Assembly (NCBI GenBank): GCA_027310735.1
Contig: DAIDAH010000029.1
Coordinates: 1 to 16,713, forward strand
Direction of reading: 5' to 3'
DNA from: Methylotenera sp.
GTDB taxonomy: Bacteria; Pseudomonadota; Gammaproteobacteria; Burkholderiales; Methylophilaceae
Length of the DNA stretch: 16,713 nucleotides
Both the position numbers and the translations under genes were made by a program. The notes under the pieces were generated by a model, which was not told where the DNA came from, did not search any database, and worked only from the letters and a program-made list of their open reading frames with translations. Positions 13,863 through 16,713 of the stretch are shown here, piece after piece (position 1 is the stretch's first letter; each line of letters opens with the position of its first letter).

Positions 13863-14480
13863 ATGACAAATCAATCAGTTAAAATTGGCTTACTATCCAT
13901 CAGTGACCGCGCCAGTAGCGGCGAGTATGAAGACCAAGGCATTCCGACACTGAAAAATTGGCTAGATAGTGCCCTCGTAACATCCGCTCAGTTTGTAGCT
14001 CGATTGATTGCTGATGAACAATCGGAGATTGAAGCGACATTAATCGATCTAGTTGACAATGAGGGTTGCCATTTAATCTTAACTACTGGTGGCACAGGCC
14101 CTGCGCTACGGGATGTGACTCCTGAAGCGACTATTGCCGTAGCTGACAAGGAAATGCCAGGCTTTGGCGAACAAATGCGTCAAATCAGCTTAAACTTTGT
14201 CCCTACCGCCATTCTATCCAGACAGACTGCTGTAATTCGCAAACAATGTCTTATTATTAATTTACCGGGACAACCAAAAAGCATCGCACAAACTCTGGAA
14301 GGTTTAAAAGATGAGAGCGGCACCGTCAAAGTCCACGGCATCTTTGCGGCGGTGCCTTACTGTCTGGACTTATTAGCAACGCCTGAAAATGCTATGCCAT
14401 ATTTGGAAACTAACGAGACAATCGTAAAAGCTTTTAGACCAAAATCAGCCATTAAAGCCAGCATCTCGGCTTCTACATAA
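13863..14480 (+). CDS. mog: Molybdopterin adenylyltransferase
   Basis: Activates molybdopterin by adenylation before molybdate insertion, in molybdenum cofactor synthesis. 205 residues (E. coli Mog is 195). Motifs: KIGLLSISDRASSGEYEDQG (7-26), typical for Mog rather than MoaB; the molybdopterin-binding LTTGGTGPALRDVTPEAT (73-90), where MoaB/Mog share TTGGTG; EMPGFGEQMR; and LIINLPGQPKSIAQTL. The ATG at 13863 has no strong Shine-Dalgarno (GATATATCC upstream). Preceded by an 87-base AT-rich gap after nhaD with no clear terminator. It lies 27 bases before thiL and is likely transcribed with it; no other moa/moe genes are visible. Confidence 0.93.
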   Translation: MTNQSVKIGLLSISDRASSGEYEDQGIPTLKNWLDSALVTSAQFVARLIADEQSEIEATLIDLVDNEGCHLILTTGGTGPALRDVTPEATIAVADKEMPGFGEQMRQISLNFVPTAILSRQTAVIRKQCLIINLPGQPKSIAQTLEGLKDESGTVKVHGIFAAVPYCLDLLATPENAMPYLETNETIVKAFRPKSAIKASISAST

Positions 14481-14507
14481 CGCAATATACGTTGGATTAA
14501 TATTCGC

Positions 14508-15500
14508 ATGTCAGAATTTGATTTAATTCATCAGCACTTTACGCGCAAAACACAGCATACCAATTTAGGCGTGGGCGATGATGCTGCATTAATTTCCGTA
14601 TCGTCAAACACTGAGCTTGCCATTTCCACCGACATGCTGGTAGCAGGCACTCATTTTTTTCCTGATGCTGACCCCTATAAATTAGGCTGGAAATCACTCG
14701 CCGTCAATGTATCGGATATGGCAGCAATGGGTGCGAACCCAAAATGGGCAACGCTAGCCATTGCTTTACCAAACAACAATTCGGAATGGTTAAGTCAGTT
14801 TTCAACTGGTTTTTTTGCGTGTGCAGATGCCTTTAACATTGATTTAATTGGCGGCGATACCACGCGTGGGCCATTGACAATCAGCATTCAAATCATGGGT
14901 GAAATCCCAACAGGGCAATCAATCAAACGTAGTGGTGCTAAAGTTGACGATGAGATTTGGGTGTCCGGGAATTTAGGTTGTGCCGCCTTAGCGTTGGCGC
15001 ACATGCAAGGCAAATTAACGCTACCTTATGAGGTATTTGCAAGCAGTGCAAAAGCACTACATACTCCACAACCAAGAGTGGCGTTAGGTCTGGCCTTACG
15101 CGGACTAGCCAATAGTGCGATTGATATTTCGGATGGCCTGCTAGCGGATTTAGGGCATATTTTGGAGTGCTCAAACGTCGGTGCAAACTTGCAATTCAGT
15201 AAAATTCCACATGCAGAATATCTAAGTACGTCACTTATTGCGCCAATATCTAACAACGATAATATGGGCACTTCATACAACAAAACCTTCCTTAACATGC
15301 TGTTGGCCGGTGGCGACGATTATGAGCTGTGCTTTACTGCATCAGTTGAGAGTCATGACAAAATCATCAAACTGAGTGAAACTCTTGATTTAACGCTTAA
15401 CGTTATTGGACACATTAGGAGTGACTCCGGCTTGACTGTGCATGGTCTTGATAATCAGATTTTAGATTTCAAGGAAACTGGCTTTGACCACTTTGCCTAA
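14508..15500 (+). CDS. thiL: Thiamine-monophosphate kinase
   Basis: Phosphorylates thiamine monophosphate to thiamine pyrophosphate with ATP, the last step to the cofactor. 330 residues, in the family range. The AIRS-like fold shows NLGVGDDAALI (19-29) with metal-binding Asp24/Asp25, LAISTDMLVAGTHF (37-50), SLAVNVSDMAAMGANP, DLIGGDTTRGP with Mg-binding Asp, AIDISDGLLADLGHI and, near the C-terminus, AGGDDYELCFT (267-277). A 27-base gap to mog leaves no room for a TPP riboswitch. The 3' end overlaps pgpA by 17 bases, a juxtaposition also present in E. coli. Confidence 0.96.
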   Translation: MSEFDLIHQHFTRKTQHTNLGVGDDAALISVSSNTELAISTDMLVAGTHFFPDADPYKLGWKSLAVNVSDMAAMGANPKWATLAIALPNNNSEWLSQFSTGFFACADAFNIDLIGGDTTRGPLTISIQIMGEIPTGQSIKRSGAKVDDEIWVSGNLGCAALALAHMQGKLTLPYEVFASSAKALHTPQPRVALGLALRGLANSAIDISDGLLADLGHILECSNVGANLQFSKIPHAEYLSTSLIAPISNNDNMGTSYNKTFLNMLLAGGDDYELCFTASVESHDKIIKLSETLDLTLNVIGHIRSDSGLTVHGLDNQILDFKETGFDHFA

Positions 15501-15987
15501 ACAACCCAATTTGCAATTTTTAATACAGCACCCGGCGCATTTTTTTGGCCTTGGTTTTGGTAGTGGCTTGGCTAAAAAAGCACCTGGCACATTTGGCACG
15601 CTCGTAGGCTTTCCGCTATTCCTACTGATTACCACGCTTAGCATACCTACACAATTAAGCATCATCAGCCTGCTATTCTTAATCGGCATTTACTTCTGCG
15701 ATGCTACAGGTAAGCATTTAGGCGTTGCTGACCATGGAGGCATTGTCTGGGATGAAATTGTCGCCATGATGTTGGTGCTTACTTTCACACCAGAACAATG
15801 GCAATGGTGGCTAGCTGCATTTCTTTTATTCCGCCTGTTTGACATTTGGAAGCCCTATCCAATCAAACAATTTGATGCAAAACTTAAAAATGGCTTTGGT
15901 GTAATGTTTGACGACTTACTCGCGGCGATTTACGCAATTATTTGCGTGAAAGGATTGCAATGGTTAACGACGAATTACGCGCTTTAG
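15484..15987 (+). CDS. pgpA: Phosphatidylglycerophosphatase A
   Basis: Inner-membrane enzyme that removes phosphate from phosphatidylglycerol-phosphate to give phosphatidylglycerol. 167 residues. Motifs: FGLGFGSGLAKKAPGTFGT (residues 20-38), CDATGKHLGVADHGGIVWDE with the family's DHxxIVWDE block, LFRLFDIWKPYPI and GFGVMFDDLLAAIYA. Three to four hydrophobic helices are present. No ATG exists before the conserved region; the frame can start at TTG 15484 (MTTLPKQP, like the enterobacterial MTILPR start) or TTG 15493. TTG 15484 is preferred on this similarity. It overlaps thiL by 17 bases and pncC by 28. Confidence 0.93.
   Translation: MTTLPKQPNLQFLIQHPAHFFGLGFGSGLAKKAPGTFGTLVGFPLFLLITTLSIPTQLSIISLLFLIGIYFCDATGKHLGVADHGGIVWDEIVAMMLVLTFTPEQWQWWLAAFLLFRLFDIWKPYPIKQFDAKLKNGFGVMFDDLLAAIYAIICVKGLQWLTTNYAL
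15949..15954 (+). promoter_or_regulatory. Ribosome binding site deciding the pncC start
   Basis: AAAGGA lies inside the end of pgpA, 5 bases before the ATG at 15960. It supports that start over an upstream TTG at 15942 in the same frame. Confidence 0.6.
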
Positions 15988-16460
15988 CTGCAGAAGTCGC
16001 AACACAATTAATTGCCCATAAGCAGGTACTCACTTTGGCAGAATCCTGCACAGGTGGCTTGGTTAGCGCAGTACTCACAGAGATTCCAGGTAGTTCGGAA
16101 TGGTTTGATAGCGGCTTTGTCGTCTATAGCAATCAAGCCAAGCTTGATATGCTTAACGTTAAAGATTACAACATCGACATGTTTGGCGCAGTAAGCGAAG
16201 AAGTTGCAGCGGATATGGCTGTTGGCGCCCTATTTCAAGGTCGTGCCACTATCTCTGCCAGCATTACAGGCATTGCAGGCCCAACAGGTGGCACAGAGCA
16301 GAAGCCAGTAGGCACAGTATGTTTCGGCTGGGCAGACATAAATCAACCACTCATCACCACTACCAAACACTTTACTGGCAATCGTGCAGAAATTCGTGAG
16401 CAAGCAACAAAAGCATGCCTTGATGGACTGCTAAGCCTTACTATAAACAGCGATTTATGA
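15960..16460 (+). CDS. pncC: Nicotinamide-nucleotide amidase (CinA C-terminal family)
   Basis: Hydrolyses nicotinamide mononucleotide to nicotinic acid mononucleotide in NAD recycling. 166 residues; this is the stand-alone C-terminal CinA domain without the N-terminal pyrophosphatase domain. Motifs: TLAESCTGGLVSAVL (25-39) with the putative catalytic Ser29, VVYSNQAKLDML (54-65) with the conserved Tyr and Lys, FGAVSEEVAADMA and ITGIAGPTGGTEQKPVGTV (102-120). The start overlaps the end of pgpA by 28 bases and has a good ribosome site. It lies 48 bases before recA, the classical cinA/pncC-recA neighbourhood of many bacteria. Confidence 0.95.
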   Translation: MVNDELRALAAEVATQLIAHKQVLTLAESCTGGLVSAVLTEIPGSSEWFDSGFVVYSNQAKLDMLNVKDYNIDMFGAVSEEVAADMAVGALFQGRATISASITGIAGPTGGTEQKPVGTVCFGWADINQPLITTTKHFTGNRAEIREQATKACLDGLLSLTINSDL

Positions 16461-16471
16461 AATAATCATAA
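16455..16471. other. Inverted repeat at the pncC end, upstream of recA
   Basis: TTATGA (16455-16460), 5-base AATAA, TCATAA (16466-16471): a perfect 6-bp inverted repeat that includes the pncC stop. It lies 38 bases before the recA ATG. It is a possible operator in the recA promoter region, but the AT-rich composition makes chance occurrence plausible. Confidence 0.25.
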
Positions 16472-16508
16472 GTTAATTTAAGCACCTAATATTTAAAGGC
16501 AAAACACC

Positions 16509-16713
16509 ATGGATGACAACAAAAGCAAAGCACTTGCCGCCGCACTATCGCAAATTGAAAAACAATTCGGCAAGGGCTCCATCATGCGTATGGGGGATAG
16601 TGGAATCGGTGAAGACATTCAAGCTGTTTCTACAGGTTCACTAGGCCTTGATATTGCGCTTGGCATCGGCGGATTGCCACGCGGACGGGTTGTTGAAATT
16701 TACGGCCCAGAGT
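16509..16713 (+). CDS. recA: Recombinase RecA, N-terminal part (3' truncated by window edge)
   Basis: RecA forms filaments on single-stranded DNA, drives strand exchange and stimulates LexA self-cleavage. Only 68 codons are visible. The N-terminus DDNKSKALAAALSQIEKQFG (2-21) is followed by KGSIMRMGDSG, VSTGSLGLDIALGIGGLPRG and RVVEIYGPE; the window ends directly before the rest of the Walker A loop (GPESSGKT). ATG 16509 has AAAGG about 10 bases upstream and matches the usual start. No E. coli-type LexA box (CTGT-N8-ACAG) is seen in the 48-base gap or the end of pncC. Confidence 0.97.
   Translation, partial: MDDNKSKALAAALSQIEKQFGKGSIMRMGDSGIGEDIQAVSTGSLGLDIALGIGGLPRGRVVEIYGPE

Noticed and set aside
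14481..14507. TPP riboswitch before thiL
   Set aside because: Only 27 bases separate it from mog.
16461..16508. LexA box in front of recA
   Set aside because: ACAG occurs at the end of pncC, but no CTGT lies at the required 8-base distance.
1..16713. CRISPR array, tRNA genes, IS elements or integrase
   Set aside because: No regularly spaced repeats, no tRNA-like cloverleaf ending and no transposase or integrase motifs were seen on either strand.

Overview
The window looks like a chromosomal segment of a betaproteobacterium, most likely a methylotroph of the Methylophilaceae (Methylotenera/Methylophilus type). This is inferred from gene order and protein character (pcnB-folK-dNK-panB-panC, the divergent pmbA/darP pair, thiL-pgpA-pncC-recA, a small zf-CHCC protein after ilvE) and from moderately AT-rich DNA; no rRNA or species-diagnostic marker is present. 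Genes are densely packed. No gap longer than about 145 bases lacks a gene, and I see no tRNA, rRNA, CRISPR array, IS element, integrase or origin.

Layout. (1) 1-1089: 3' end of ilvE, a REP-like hairpin, a 62-aa zinc-finger protein and an unrecognised 168-aa membrane-anchored protein. (2) 1154-2029: an FRG-domain protein, the only clearly accessory-type gene, with its Shine-Dalgarno inside a potential hairpin. (3) 2083-3582: murI (minus) divergent from a PduO-type cobalamin adenosyltransferase. (4) 3627-7924: pcnB, folK, a deoxynucleoside kinase, panB and panC, a tight collinear cluster with stop/start overlaps. (5) 8033-9324: a near-consensus promoter, then panD, rsfS and rlmH. (6) 9452-10201: mlaA lipoprotein gene, closed by a bidirectional terminator shared with convergent pmbA. 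(7) 10321-12332: pmbA and darP, divergent, with an extended -10 very close to the darP start. (8) 12357-13775: nhaD Na+/H+ antiporter. (9) 13863-16713: mog, thiL, pgpA, pncC and the start of recA.

How the genes fit together. PanB, PanC and PanD form the route from 2-ketoisovalerate and aspartate to pantothenate (no ketopantoate reductase gene is in the window), and IlvE handles the same branched-chain keto acid pool. RsfS, RlmH and DarP act on the large ribosomal subunit. PcnB, FolK and the dNK serve RNA decay, folate and nucleotide salvage. MurI, MlaA, PgpA and NhaD serve the envelope and ion homeostasis. PncC and RecA link NAD recycling and recombination loci in an order known from other proteobacteria.

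Most of the window is ordinary housekeeping sequence. The parts most worth a second look are the FRG gene with its hairpin-embedded ribosome site and unexplained neighbour, the probable leaderless darP transcript, panD sitting where nadD is often found, and several perfect palindromes in intergenic DNA. I found no convincing new multi-gene system.
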